NCBI RefSeq assembly: GCF_014202315.1
Contig: NZ_JACHGN010000020.1
Span: 155,391-219,390 of the forward strand
Length of the DNA: 64,000 bases
DNA from: Thermocatellispora tengchongensis
GTDB lineage: Bacteria > Actinomycetota > Actinomycetes > Streptosporangiales > Streptosporangiaceae
Reading direction: 5' to 3'
The notes under the pieces were generated by a model. The model did not search any database. It was not told where the DNA came from and worked only from the letters and a program-made list of their open reading frames with translations. A program made the position numbers and the translations under genes. Below are positions 27,906 through 36,987 of this stretch, piece after piece. Position 1 is the stretch's first letter. Each line of letters opens with the position of its first letter.

Positions 27906-28846
27906 GCGCGGACCCGGTGCGGACGCCCGCACCGGGTCCCGAATCCGGCCGCCGGACGCCCACCGGCCGGCGCCGCCGCTTCCGTGGCGCGGCGGTGAGC
28001 GCGGGCATGCTCGCCCCGGCCGTCGTGGTGTACACCGTCATGACCATCGTCCCGGTCATCGTCGCGGTGTACCTGAGCCTCACCGACTGGAACGGCTTCT
28101 CGACGGCGACGTTCATCGGCCTGGAGAACTACGCGCGCCTGTTCGACGACCCCGACACCACCCGGGCCGGGCTGGTGACCTTGGTGGTGGCCTTCTTCGG
28201 GGCCGTGGGGATGCTCGGGCTCGGCCTGGTCTACGCCCTGCAGCTCAAGGAGAGGCGCTGGTCCAACTCCTTCTTCCGTACGCTCGCGTACTACCCGCAC
28301 GTCATCAGCGCGCTCATCCTGGGCTTTCTGTGGAGCGCCATCCTCGGCACCAACGGCGCGATCAACAACACCCTCCGCGATCTCGGGATCGGCCCCGTCG
28401 GCTTCCTCTTCGACGAGAACCTGGCCGTGATCACCCTGGTGGGCGTCATCGTGTGGGCGGGATTCGGCTTCAACGTGGTGTTGTTCGTCGCCGGCCTGCA
28501 GACCGTGCCGCGCGAGCTCATCGAGGCCGCGCAGATCGACGGCGCGTCACAGCGGCAGATCAACCGCCGGATCGTCATCCCGATGATCTCACCGGTGGTC
28601 ACCGTGGCCATGGTGCTCAACCTCGTCGGACTGATCAAGGTGTACGACATCGTCGTCAGCCTCACCGACGGCGGTCCGGCCGGGTCCACCGAGACCATCG
28701 CCTACTTGATCCTCAGCCGGTCGTTCGCCGGCACGGACGTCGGGTTCGCCACCGCCCAGGCCGTGGGGCTGATGGTGGTGTCCGCGGCGCTCTCGGTCGT
28801 CGTCACCGCCCTGCGGAACCGGCAGGACCGGGCGGCGGCGAGCTAG
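27884..28846 (+). CDS. Sugar ABC importer 2, permease 1
   Basis: Up to 320 residues, beginning at a GTG that overlaps the binding-protein end by 22 bp. A start further in (GTG near 27917) is possible because the first ~35 residues are Pro/Arg-rich and poorly conserved. Six hydrophobic spans (GMLAPAVVVYTVMTIVPVIV onward) and the coupling loop IEAAQIDGASQRQINRRIV mark a MalF-type subunit. Confidence 0.88.
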   Translation: MVGLAGLSADPVRTPAPGPESGRRTPTGRRRRFRGAAVSAGMLAPAVVVYTVMTIVPVIVAVYLSLTDWNGFSTATFIGLENYARLFDDPDTTRAGLVTLVVAFFGAVGMLGLGLVYALQLKERRWSNSFFRTLAYYPHVISALILGFLWSAILGTNGAINNTLRDLGIGPVGFLFDENLAVITLVGVIVWAGFGFNVVLFVAGLQTVPRELIEAAQIDGASQRQINRRIVIPMISPVVTVAMVLNLVGLIKVYDIVVSLTDGGPAGSTETIAYLILSRSFAGTDVGFATAQAVGLMVVSAALSVVVTALRNRQDRAAAS

Positions 28847-28863
28847 CCACCCCAGGAGCACCC

Positions 28864-29835
28864 ATGAGCCTGAACATCTTCGGCGGCGCCGCCCGCGCCG
28901 TCCGGCCGGCGTCGCAGCCGCCGGCCGACACACCGGCCGATGCACATGCCGATACACCGGCCGATCCGCCTGCGGGGCAGCAGGCCGACGCGCCGCGGGC
29001 CAGGCGCCGGCGCCCGTCGCCGATCCGCATCGCGCTGCTGACGCTGCTGTTCGTCGTCATGACGGCGCCGGTCTACCTTCTGCTGGTCAACAGCTTCAAG
29101 TCGCAGCAGGACATCCAGAACAGCCCGTTCTCGTTGCCGCTGACCAGGATCTCGCTGGAGTACCTCGAAGCCGCGATCCACAGCCCGCAGTACAACGTGC
29201 TGCGGAGTTACGGCTTCACGCTCCTTCTGGTCGTGTCCGTCGACATCCTGTGCATCCTGTTCGCCGGACCGGCCGCCTACGTGATCGCGCGCAGCCTCAA
29301 GCGGCGCACCCAGATCCTGTTGCTGTTCTTCCTCGCCGGCACCTTCATCCCCTCGGCGGCCCTCATCGTGCCGCTGATCTACGTGCTGCGCGCCATCGGG
29401 CTGGGGAACACCGTGACCGGGCTGATCCTGCACGACGTCGCCATGACGCTGCCGGTGAGCATCTTCCTGTTCGTCGGCTTCATCCGCACCGTCCCCCGGG
29501 ACATCGACCACGCCGCCGCGATCGACGGAGCCGGCCGGCTGCGAACGTACTGGCAGGTCATCTTCCCCCTGACGCGCCCGGCCGTCGTCACGGTGCTGAT
29601 CCTCAACTCCATCGGCATCTGGAACGACTTCATCAGCCCGCAGATCCTGTTGAGCCCCGGGTCCGGCAACTACACGGTCACCACCGCCATCTACGCCGGC
29701 ATCAGCCAGTACTCGACCGACATGACCAAGGTCTTCCCCAACCTCCTGCTGGCCGTGGCACCGGTGATCATCTTCTTCATCTACATGCAGCGTCACATCA
29801 TCAGCGGGCTGACGGTCGGCGCGATCAAGGGCTGA
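28864..29835 (+). CDS. Sugar ABC importer 2, permease 2
   Basis: 323 residues, ATG at 28864 with AGGAG upstream. The first ~50 residues are a degenerate Ala-Asp-Thr-Pro repeat (PADTPADAHADTPADPPAG), not part of the fold. Six spans follow, with the loop HAAAIDGAGRLRTYWQVI and the C-terminal ISGLTVGAIKG typical of MalG-like subunits. Completes the transporter with the previous two genes. Confidence 0.88.
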   Translation: MSLNIFGGAARAVRPASQPPADTPADAHADTPADPPAGQQADAPRARRRRPSPIRIALLTLLFVVMTAPVYLLLVNSFKSQQDIQNSPFSLPLTRISLEYLEAAIHSPQYNVLRSYGFTLLLVVSVDILCILFAGPAAYVIARSLKRRTQILLLFFLAGTFIPSAALIVPLIYVLRAIGLGNTVTGLILHDVAMTLPVSIFLFVGFIRTVPRDIDHAAAIDGAGRLRTYWQVIFPLTRPAVVTVLILNSIGIWNDFISPQILLSPGSGNYTVTTAIYAGISQYSTDMTKVFPNLLLAVAPVIIFFIYMQRHIISGLTVGAIKG

Positions 29836-29916
29836 GACGCCCCGGCCGCCGGACTCCACCTCCCACCCGGCTCATCCCGACCCCGTACCGACCCCGGAAA
29901 GGCGGGAATCGTCTCC

Positions 29917-32910
29917 ATGAAACGACGGCTGCGAGCCACATTGGTGGCTTGCCTCCTCCTCGCGGCAACGCCCGCGGTGGCGCAGGCCGAGACCGCGTCA
30001 GGGCAACCCGGAGCGGTGCTCTATGTCGCGCCCGACGGGAACGACTCGAACAAAGGGACGAGAGGCAAACCCCTTCGCACGCTCGAAGGGGCCAGGGACG
30101 CGATCAGGGAACTGAAGGCCCGCCGTGGCCTGCCCCCCAGGGGAGTGACCGTCTACCTGCGGGAAGGGACCTACGAACGCACCGCGTCGTTCGCCCTGGA
30201 CCGGCAGGACTCCGGCACGGCCAAGGCGCCGGTCGTCTACCGCTCCTACCCCGGGGAGACCGCCCGGCTCACCGGCGGACGGCGGTTGGACCACGACAGC
30301 TTCACCCCCGTGACCGACGACGCCGTGCTGCGGCGGATCATCGACGAGCCGGCGCGCGGCAAGGTCCTCCAGGCCGACCTGGCGGCCCTGGGCATCACCG
30401 ACTACGGGCAGCAGAGCCGCCACGGTTACTGGAAGGCCAACGACGTCAGCCTCGTGCCGCCCATGGAGCTCTACGTGGCGGGCCAGGGCATGACCCTCGC
30501 CCGGTGGCCGAACCGCGGCACGGTCCAGATGGGCGAGATCATCGACGCCGGGCCCACCGTGAAGGACCCCGACCTGCAGGATCGCGGCGGCACGTTCGGC
30601 TACACCTACGACCGGCCGCGGTACTGGACCCAGGCCGAGGACATCTGGCTGGACGGCATCTTCGGCTACAGCTGGGAGTGGTCGTACAACAAGATCGCCT
30701 CGATCGACACCGAGGCGAAGCGGATCACCCTGCGGTACGGCGAGATGTCCGGGCTCATGAAGACCTGGTACCCCGACTTCCATTTCGCCACGAACCTGCT
30801 GGAGGAGCTCGACGCGCCGGGCGAGTACTACATCGACCGCAAGAAGGGCGTGCTGTACCTGGTGCCCAACGCCGCCTTCCGCGGCAGGCAGGGCGACGTC
30901 ACCGTCACCATGCTCAAGGAGCCGATGATCCGGGCCACCAACGTCTCGCACGTCTCCTTCAGGGAACTGGTGATGGAGTACGGGCGGAGCCTGCCCGCCG
31001 TCATCCTCGGCGGCAACGACGTCACCATCGAGCGCAGCGACATCCAGAACTTCGCCGACGGCGGCGTGTACATCAACTCGTCGGGCCGGTACGTCTACGA
31101 CGGCATCCCGGACAAGGGGAAGGGCCGGAACCACGCCGTCGTGTCCTCCACCATCCGCCACGTCGGCGGCGTGGGCGTCGTCCTCAACGGCGGCGACGAG
31201 AAGACCCTGGAGCCGGGCGGCAACCGCGTGGAGAATTCCCACATCCACGACTTCGCCTACTACCACAAGGCATACAACCCGGGCGTGATGTTCGACGGCG
31301 TGGGAAACCAGGCTCGCGGCAACGAGATTCACGACGCGCCGCACCCGGGCATCATCGTCCACGGGAACGATCACTTGATCGAGTACAACGAGATCTACGA
31401 CATCTGCAAGGACTTCCAGGACCTCGGCGCCATCTACATGAACGCCGGCATGACGCCGCACGAGCGGGGCACCGTGATCCGGCGCAACTACTTCCACCAC
31501 ATCGGCGAAGGACGGGGCGGTGTCGAGGGCGTCTACGCGGACAACCTCACGATGGGCCTGACCATCGACGAGAACGTCTTCTACCGGATGGGCAACGACG
31601 CCATCAAGAGCGGCTCCGGTGACCACATCAAGGCCAGGAACAACATCTTCGTCGACACCCACGTCCCCTACGACAACTACGAGATGTGGATGGGCGACCA
31701 GCCGGGCAACACGGTGGACAAGAACTACATGCCGGCCTGGAAGAAGCTGTTCGAGGAGAACAACGGGTTCGTCGGCACGCCGTACGCGAAGAAGTATCCC
31801 GAGCTGCTGACCTTCTTCGAGGAGAACCACTACTACCCGGCGAACAACTTCTTCGAGCGGAACCTGGTCTGGAACCCCGAGGTCGGCAGGGCCGCGAGCG
31901 TGAACGAGCACGGCGCGCGAGACGTCAAGAACCTGCTCAACTACGCCGGCAACTGGGTCGCGGATCGAAACCCCGGATTCGCCGACTGGAAGGCCGGAGA
32001 CTTCTCCCTGACCGAGGACGCCGAGGTCTTCGACCGCATTCCCGGATTCACGGCCATCCCGTTCGACCGGATCGGCACCCAAGGCAAGATCGGGCTGCCC
32101 CACGGGCCGGACCACATCGAGCTGACGGGCCTCCACCTTCCCGATGACAAGCTCACCGTCCAGCTCGGCCGGACCGTGTCCTTCCCCGCCGAGCCGGTGC
32201 CGTGGAACGCCACGGACCAGGCGGTGACGTACACGAGCGGCGACACCTCGGTCGCCACCGTCGACGGCGACGGCTCGATCACCGCGCTGGCACCGGGCGA
32301 GACGACCATCTCGGTGGTGTCCAAGGCCGATCCGAAGATCGCCGACGAGGCCACCGTCACCGTGGCCGAGGGTGACGGCATCATGCACGCCACCGATTTC
32401 GAGTCCGGCGGCAACGGCTGGCCCGTGGACCCCAACCGCAGCATCGTGGCCGACGGCTCCGGCAACCACTGGTACCGGATCGTCAACGGCGCCAACGGGC
32501 TGCTCGACCGCACCTTCACCGACTACGCGCTGGACTACCGGCTCAAGACCCCGGCGCAGGTGCCCGACGGCGCCGTCCTGATCATGTACGACCGCCACAC
32601 CCCGACCGGCAGCGGCTACGTCCGCTACCGGCACGCGCAGAGCGGACCGGTCTGGACTCTCTACGACTCCCAATGGCGGACGTTGCGCGAGGTCGTCCTG
32701 CCGGCAGAGCGCGGCCTGAAACCGGACACGGTCTACGACCTGCGAATGGTCGTCCGTGGCCCGTCCATCAGCGTCTACGTCAACGACGAACTCGTCATCG
32801 AGGGCGACAACCCCACGCACAACCCGTCCGGCAGAGTCGGGTTCTATACGTCGGGCTTCGCCCGCCTCGACTTCGACGACGTCACCTTCTCCCTCCCTCG
32901 GACACCCTGA
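29917..32910 (+). CDS. Secreted parallel beta-helix protein, GH141-like, with Ig-like and lectin-like C-terminus
   Basis: 997 residues with a cleavable signal peptide (1-24, AQAETA). The segment YVAPDGNDSNKGTRGKPLRT followed by right-handed helix coils (~140-730; NDVTIERSDIQNFADGGVYI, HDLIEYNEIYDICKDFQDLG-type repeats) resembles GH141, whose known members are an alpha-L-fucosidase of rhamnogalacturonan II breakdown and a xylanase. A Big_2-type Ig domain (~735-815) and a concanavalin-like sandwich (~825-997; SISVYVNDELVIEGDN) follow. It comes 81 bp after the importer and probably acts outside the cell to release fucosyl oligosaccharides. Family assignment is from pattern memory and needs confirmation; the exported beta-helix architecture is clear. 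Confidence 0.72.
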   Translation: MKRRLRATLVACLLLAATPAVAQAETASGQPGAVLYVAPDGNDSNKGTRGKPLRTLEGARDAIRELKARRGLPPRGVTVYLREGTYERTASFALDRQDSGTAKAPVVYRSYPGETARLTGGRRLDHDSFTPVTDDAVLRRIIDEPARGKVLQADLAALGITDYGQQSRHGYWKANDVSLVPPMELYVAGQGMTLARWPNRGTVQMGEIIDAGPTVKDPDLQDRGGTFGYTYDRPRYWTQAEDIWLDGIFGYSWEWSYNKIASIDTEAKRITLRYGEMSGLMKTWYPDFHFATNLLEELDAPGEYYIDRKKGVLYLVPNAAFRGRQGDVTVTMLKEPMIRATNVSHVSFRELVMEYGRSLPAVILGGNDVTIERSDIQNFADGGVYINSSGRYVYDGIPDKGKGRNHAVVSSTIRHVGGVGVVLNGGDEKTLEPGGNRVENSHIHDFAYYHKAYNPGVMFDGVGNQARGNEIHDAPHPGIIVHGNDHLIEYNEIYDICKDFQDLGAIYMNAGMTPHERGTVIRRNYFHHIGEGRGGVEGVYADNLTMGLTIDENVFYRMGNDAIKSGSGDHIKARNNIFVDTHVPYDNYEMWMGDQPGNTVDKNYMPAWKKLFEENNGFVGTPYAKKYPELLTFFEENHYYPANNFFERNLVWNPEVGRAASVNEHGARDVKNLLNYAGNWVADRNPGFADWKAGDFSLTEDAEVFDRIPGFTAIPFDRIGTQGKIGLPHGPDHIELTGLHLPDDKLTVQLGRTVSFPAEPVPWNATDQAVTYTSGDTSVATVDGDGSITALAPGETTISVVSKADPKIADEATVTVAEGDGIMHATDFESGGNGWPVDPNRSIVADGSGNHWYRIVNGANGLLDRTFTDYALDYRLKTPAQVPDGAVLIMYDRHTPTGSGYVRYRHAQSGPVWTLYDSQWRTLREVVLPAERGLKPDTVYDLRMVVRGPSISVYVNDELVIEGDNPTHNPSGRVGFYTSGFARLDFDDVTFSLPRTP

Positions 32911-32925
32911 CCACAACCGGGCCGG

Positions 32926-35631
32926 TCAGTCCGGTTCGGACGTGGGAAGGGCTCGTGCCCGCACCCGGTGGCGGCCGGCGGTGCGGTACAGCACCTGGCC
33001 GCCGGGCAGCCGGATCTCCGCCTGTGTGCCCGGCGGCACGTCCACCGTCAGTTCCAGGGCTTCCCGCTCCAGACGCCAGTGGCAGCGGATCGGCCCGTAC
33101 GGGCTGCGGTGCTCGGCCCGGGCCCAGGTGAGCGACCCGCCGGGGCGGGGCTGGACGATGAAGCGCCGGTAGCCTGCCTCGTCGAGCCCCGGGCACTCGG
33201 GCAGGCGCAGGCCGGCGACGTGGGTGTAGAGGAACGAGACGACGGCGCCCTTGCTGTAGTGGTTCAGCGAGCCGCGCGCACGCCCGTCCTGGACGCCGTC
33301 CCACCACTCCCAGATGGTGGTCGCGCCGCGGTCGAGCATCTCCAGCCAGGACGGGACTCCGGTGGAGAGCAGCACGCGGTAGGCGGCGTCGAGGTGGCCG
33401 GTGTCGGCCAGGGCCGGCAGCAGGAGGCCGGTGCTGAGGAAGCCGGTGCCGACGCGGTGACCGGCGGCCTCCACCAGCGCGGCGAGCCGGCCGGCGACGC
33501 GGTCACGCAGCTCGCCGGGGACGAGCCGGAACGCCAGTGCGCGCACGTGCGTGGCCTGGGTGTCGATGACGAGGTCGCCGTCGGGGGTGAGGAACTCCCG
33601 CTGCCAGGCGTCGCGCGCGGCGTGGGCCAGCCGCGCGTAGCGCTCCTCGTCGGCGGTCCTGCCCAGCAGGCCCGCGACGCGTCCGAGGCGGTCGGCGGAG
33701 TGGGCCAGGTACGCCGTCGCCACCGCGCCGTGGTCGGTCCCGTCGCCGAGGGCGGGCTCGACGCCGGGTTCGAGCCACTCGCCGAAGTGGGCGCCCGTGT
33801 CCCACAGGTAGCGCTCGTGGGGCGCGGGCCGCGGCCGGGCGGCGGCGCGGGCGGGGTGGCGGCCCTCCCGGGCCGCGGTCGCGGCGCGCTCGACCCATCG
33901 CCTCATGGAGTCGTACTGCCGCTCCAGCAGGTCGAGGTCGCCGTAGGCGCGCCACAGCTCCCAGGGGACGAGCACGGCGGCGTCGCCCCATCCGGCGGAG
34001 CCGTGCAGCGTGTCGGAGAACGAGCCGGCCACGGGCCCGGGGCCGGAGGGGTTGGGCGAGTAGTTCGGGACGGTTCCGTCGGGCCACTGGTCGGCCGCCA
34101 GGTCGCGCAGCCATTTGGCGCCGAATCCGGCGACGTCGTGGGTGAGCGCGGCGGCCTGGACGTAGACCTGCCAGTCTCCGGACCATCCGGCCCGCTCCCG
34201 CTGCGGGCAGTCGGTGGGGATGTCGCAGGCGTTGGCCTGGAAGCTCCGCACCGCGGCCTGGTGCAGCGCTTCCAGGCGCGCGTCGTCGCAGGCGAACCGG
34301 CCGGTCGCGGCGAGATCGGAGCGCACCTCCACGGCGGTGACGTCGTCCGCGCCGAGCGGGCCCGGGTGGCCGTGGATCTCCACGTAGCGGAAGCCGTGCG
34401 TGGTGTGCCGGGGTTCGAAGACGTCCTCGGGACGTCCGGCGGAGACCACGCTGTCGATCTGCCCGGCGGGCAGCCTCTCACCGGTGGTGAACACGAACGC
34501 GCGCAGGTGCTCGGTGTCGAGGCGGCCGTCGGCGTCCAGGTGCTCGCCGTGGCGCAGGGTGATCTCGGTGCCGCGGGGGCCGAGGCCGCTGAGCCTGACC
34601 CGGCCGTTGATGTTGTGCCCGAAGTCGGCCACGACCGTCTCGGCGTCGAGCCGGGCGACGCGCACCGGGCGGAGTTCGGCCACGCTCCGGACGGGCGGCG
34701 CCTCGGTGAGCAGGAGCCGATCCCGCCGCGCGTAGAGTCCGTGCGACACCGGCCGCGCGGGGCTCCAGCCGGGCTCGTCCAGGCTGGCGGCGCCGGTGAG
34801 GCGCAGGTCGGTGCGCTGGCCGTCCATCAGGTCGGCGGCGACGACGTGGCCGGGGCGCGACCACCAGCCGGGCCCGGTGGTGACCGTCATGCTCCGGCCG
34901 TCCTGGAGCGCCACCTCGATGGCCAGGAGCGCGGCGGTACGGTCGCCGAACCCGTCCGCGGCGCGCTCGAACCCGTGGCGGCCCCGGAACCATCCGTCGG
35001 ACAGCAGGATCTCGACGGCGTTGGCGCCGGGCCTGAGGGCGCCGCCGACGTCGTAGGGCTGGACCTGCAACCGGGAGCGGTAGGCGGTGAAGCCCGGGGT
35101 CAGCTCCAGGTCGCCGATCCGGTCGCCGTTGACGAACAGCTCGTACACGCCGTGCGCGGTCGCCCAGGCCGAGGCGGAGGCGACGCGGCCGGGAAGGGAG
35201 AACTCGTGCCGCAGCCGGTACGCCGGACGCCGGCCGGGCGGTGGGATCACGGGTTCGTCCGGTTCGATCCAGCAGGCCGTGCCGAGCGCCGCGGGCAGGC
35301 CGGTCACGGTCCAGGGCGCGGGCGCCGACCAGCCGCTGAGTCCGAGGTCGGTCCGGACCCGCACCTGCCATTCCGGGGCGCGGTGCGCGGACTCGGGAAC
35401 GTCGAGACCGACCAGCACCGACCGCAGCGATGCCCGGTAGCCGGACTCCCACGCCACGTCGAACCCGCCGCCGGGATCCGATCGGCCCAGCCGCAGCTCG
35501 TACCCGAGCTGGCCGGTCGCCCCGGCCGGGAGCCACCAGGACCCGCGCGGCCGGGCGGACCCGCACGCCTGCCCCGGCGGCAGGTGATCGATCCTCAGGT
35601 GGACGGGAACGTCCGCCGTGCTCTCGGTCAT
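32926..35631 (-). CDS. GH78 alpha-L-rhamnosidase
   Basis: 901 residues, no signal peptide. ATG at 35629-35631 with GGAGGA upstream is preferred over an earlier in-frame ATG. N-terminal Ig-like and beta-sandwich domains (ELFVNGDRIGDLELTPGF, GWFRGRHGF) precede the (alpha/alpha)6 barrel. The catalytic acid region DIPTDCPQRERAGWSGDWQV and the base region ATTIWEWWDG are intact, and a C-terminal sandwich closes the protein. It should release L-rhamnose from oligosaccharides or glycosides inside the cell. Convergent with the beta-helix gene, divergent from a TetR gene with an inverted repeat between; it seems regulated apart from the GntR set. Confidence 0.92.
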   Translation of the reverse strand: MTESTADVPVHLRIDHLPPGQACGSARPRGSWWLPAGATGQLGYELRLGRSDPGGGFDVAWESGYRASLRSVLVGLDVPESAHRAPEWQVRVRTDLGLSGWSAPAPWTVTGLPAALGTACWIEPDEPVIPPPGRRPAYRLRHEFSLPGRVASASAWATAHGVYELFVNGDRIGDLELTPGFTAYRSRLQVQPYDVGGALRPGANAVEILLSDGWFRGRHGFERAADGFGDRTAALLAIEVALQDGRSMTVTTGPGWWSRPGHVVAADLMDGQRTDLRLTGAASLDEPGWSPARPVSHGLYARRDRLLLTEAPPVRSVAELRPVRVARLDAETVVADFGHNINGRVRLSGLGPRGTEITLRHGEHLDADGRLDTEHLRAFVFTTGERLPAGQIDSVVSAGRPEDVFEPRHTTHGFRYVEIHGHPGPLGADDVTAVEVRSDLAATGRFACDDARLEALHQAAVRSFQANACDIPTDCPQRERAGWSGDWQVYVQAAALTHDVAGFGAKWLRDLAADQWPDGTVPNYSPNPSGPGPVAGSFSDTLHGSAGWGDAAVLVPWELWRAYGDLDLLERQYDSMRRWVERAATAAREGRHPARAAARPRPAPHERYLWDTGAHFGEWLEPGVEPALGDGTDHGAVATAYLAHSADRLGRVAGLLGRTADEERYARLAHAARDAWQREFLTPDGDLVIDTQATHVRALAFRLVPGELRDRVAGRLAALVEAAGHRVGTGFLSTGLLLPALADTGHLDAAYRVLLSTGVPSWLEMLDRGATTIWEWWDGVQDGRARGSLNHYSKGAVVSFLYTHVAGLRLPECPGLDEAGYRRFIVQPRPGGSLTWARAEHRSPYGPIRCHWRLEREALELTVDVPPGTQAEIRLPGGQVLYRTAGRHRVRARALPTSEPD

Positions 35632-35652
35632 CGATCGGCTCCTCCGCACGAT

Positions 35653-35678
35653 AAAAACTGAGCTTCCAAGGTTTTTAC
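35653..35678. promoter_or_regulatory. Inverted repeat in the GH78/TetR divergent promoter, probable TetR operator
   Basis: TAAAAAC and GTTTTTA, seven-base perfect arms with a 12-base spacer, in the 82-bp gap between the two divergent starts. The A/T runs are exceptional in this DNA. A TetR dimer binding here could control both genes. Confidence 0.65.
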
Positions 35679-35713
35679 CGTACAGGCATGGCCCTGGCCA
35701 TAGGGTGAGCGGC

Positions 35714-36337
35714 ATGGCACGACGGAAGACCGGCGGCTACGCGGCAGGCAGGGAGCGGCGTGCGCGGATCGTCGAGGCCGCCGCGCGGCACTTCGCGACC
35801 CGCGGCTACCACCGGGCCCCGATGGCGAAGATCGCCGCCGACGTCGGCCTCACCGAGGGCGGCCTGCTCTACCACTTCCCGTCGAAGAAGCACCTGCTGC
35901 TCGCGGTGGCCGAGCACCGGATCGACGCCGCGGCCGAATGGTGGCGGCGGTTGCCCGCCGACGCCTCCGTCCACGCGGTTCTGGACGCCATGGTGGACGC
36001 CACGGCCCGCAACCTGGCCCAGCCCGGCCTGATCGAGCTGTTCGTGCTCGTCTCGGCCGAGGCCGCCGACGGCTCCAGCCCGGCGCACGCCCCGTTCGCC
36101 GCCCGCTACCGGGCCGCAGTGGACTCGCTCACCGAGATCTTCGAACGCTGCGCCGCCCGCTCCGAGCTCGCCCCCGGCACCGACTGCGCGGCCCTGGCCC
36201 GCGAGTGCATCGCCGTCAGCGACGGCCTGCAACTGCAGTGGGTGCTCAGCGACGGCGAGCTCGACCTCGTCGAGTCCGTACGCGGCCACACCAGGCGGCT
36301 CGCCCGGGCCGTGTGCGCCCGGGGCGACGGGAGATGA
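35714..36337 (+). CDS. TetR-family regulator
   Basis: 207 residues. The N-terminal helix-turn-helix (~8-60) reads RARIVEAAARHFATRGYHRA then IAADVGLTEGGLLYHFPSKK, the AcrR/TetR signature. The C-terminal ligand domain (TetR_C_6-like; LIELFVLVSAEAADGSSPAH) is of normal size. I choose ATG 35714 with GGTGAG upstream; a GTG nine bases earlier is possible. Divergent from the rhamnosidase gene, it is its probable repressor, responding to rhamnose or a rhamnoside. Confidence 0.87.
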   Translation: MARRKTGGYAAGRERRARIVEAAARHFATRGYHRAPMAKIAADVGLTEGGLLYHFPSKKHLLLAVAEHRIDAAAEWWRRLPADASVHAVLDAMVDATARNLAQPGLIELFVLVSAEAADGSSPAHAPFAARYRAAVDSLTEIFERCAARSELAPGTDCAALARECIAVSDGLQLQWVLSDGELDLVESVRGHTRRLARAVCARGDGR

Positions 36338-36378
36338 GGGGCCGGCGGCGGTCCGTCGAGCTGTTGTTCCGGCCGGAA

Positions 36379-36416
36379 GGGGGCCGCAGCCGGTAGGTGA
36401 CCGGCGCGCGGCCCCC
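36379..36416. terminator. Terminator between TetR and DUF6194 genes
   Basis: Outer arms GGGGGCCGC/GCGGCCCCC with an inner CCGGT/ACCGG stem. Placed in the 92-bp gap between two converging genes, so it may act in both directions. Confidence 0.65.
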
Positions 36417-36429
36417 TGACCGAGGAGGG

Positions 36430-36900
36430 TCAGCCCGCCGTCGCCTCCGCGCGCCGCTCGTACCGCGAGCGTGCGAGCCGGTAGGCCGTGTGCAGCAGCT
36501 CGCGGGTCGCGGCTTCGGTGCGCGGGCCCGGGTTCACCACGGCCAGCCAGCCGAGGGCGCCGTAGACGGGGTGGGCGATCAGGGTGTCCATCGCGCTGGG
36601 GTCGGTGGTCGCGGGTTCGCGTGGCGCGTGCCCGGTCCGCCGGACGAACTCCTCCTTCCCGGCGGAGATGTTCACGCGGAAGGCGCCGGGCCGGTCCAGA
36701 CGCGAGGTCTCATCGCCGGGGTAGTCCTTGGTCACGATCGTCGCGAACGGCTGGGTCGCCGCCGGGACGACGCCGTCGGGTGAGTAGTAGAAGAACGTGT
36801 CGCCCCAACTGAGCTCCGGCGAGCCGTCGCCGGGGCCGGGCTTGAGGGTCAGGACTCCTTCGAGGCCGCCCACGAATCCGATGATCTCGTCCATGGTCAT
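36430..36900 (-). CDS. DUF6194 family protein
   Basis: 156 residues. The N-terminus TMDEIIGFVGGLEGVL, the Asp-rich ELSWGDTFFYYSPDG and the block PFATIVTKDYPGDE are typical of the small cytosolic DUF6194 family found across actinomycetes. No catalytic residues or function are known. Start may be the ATG at 36898-36900 or a second in-frame ATG six bases on, which is better spaced from GGAG. It diverges from the double-MerR regulator with only 87 bp between, so the two may be co-regulated. Confidence 0.72.
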   Translation of the reverse strand: MTMDEIIGFVGGLEGVLTLKPGPGDGSPELSWGDTFFYYSPDGVVPAATQPFATIVTKDYPGDETSRLDRPGAFRVNISAGKEEFVRRTGHAPREPATTDPSAMDTLIAHPVYGALGWLAVVNPGPRTEAATRELLHTAYRLARSRYERRAEATAG

Positions 36901-36987
36901 GTGCTCCAGCGTCGCATTAAAGTGCTTGTGGAGACTTTCTGGCTGAGATCGAGGGGCTTGCGGGTGTTAAGTCTCAAATCGGGCGAC

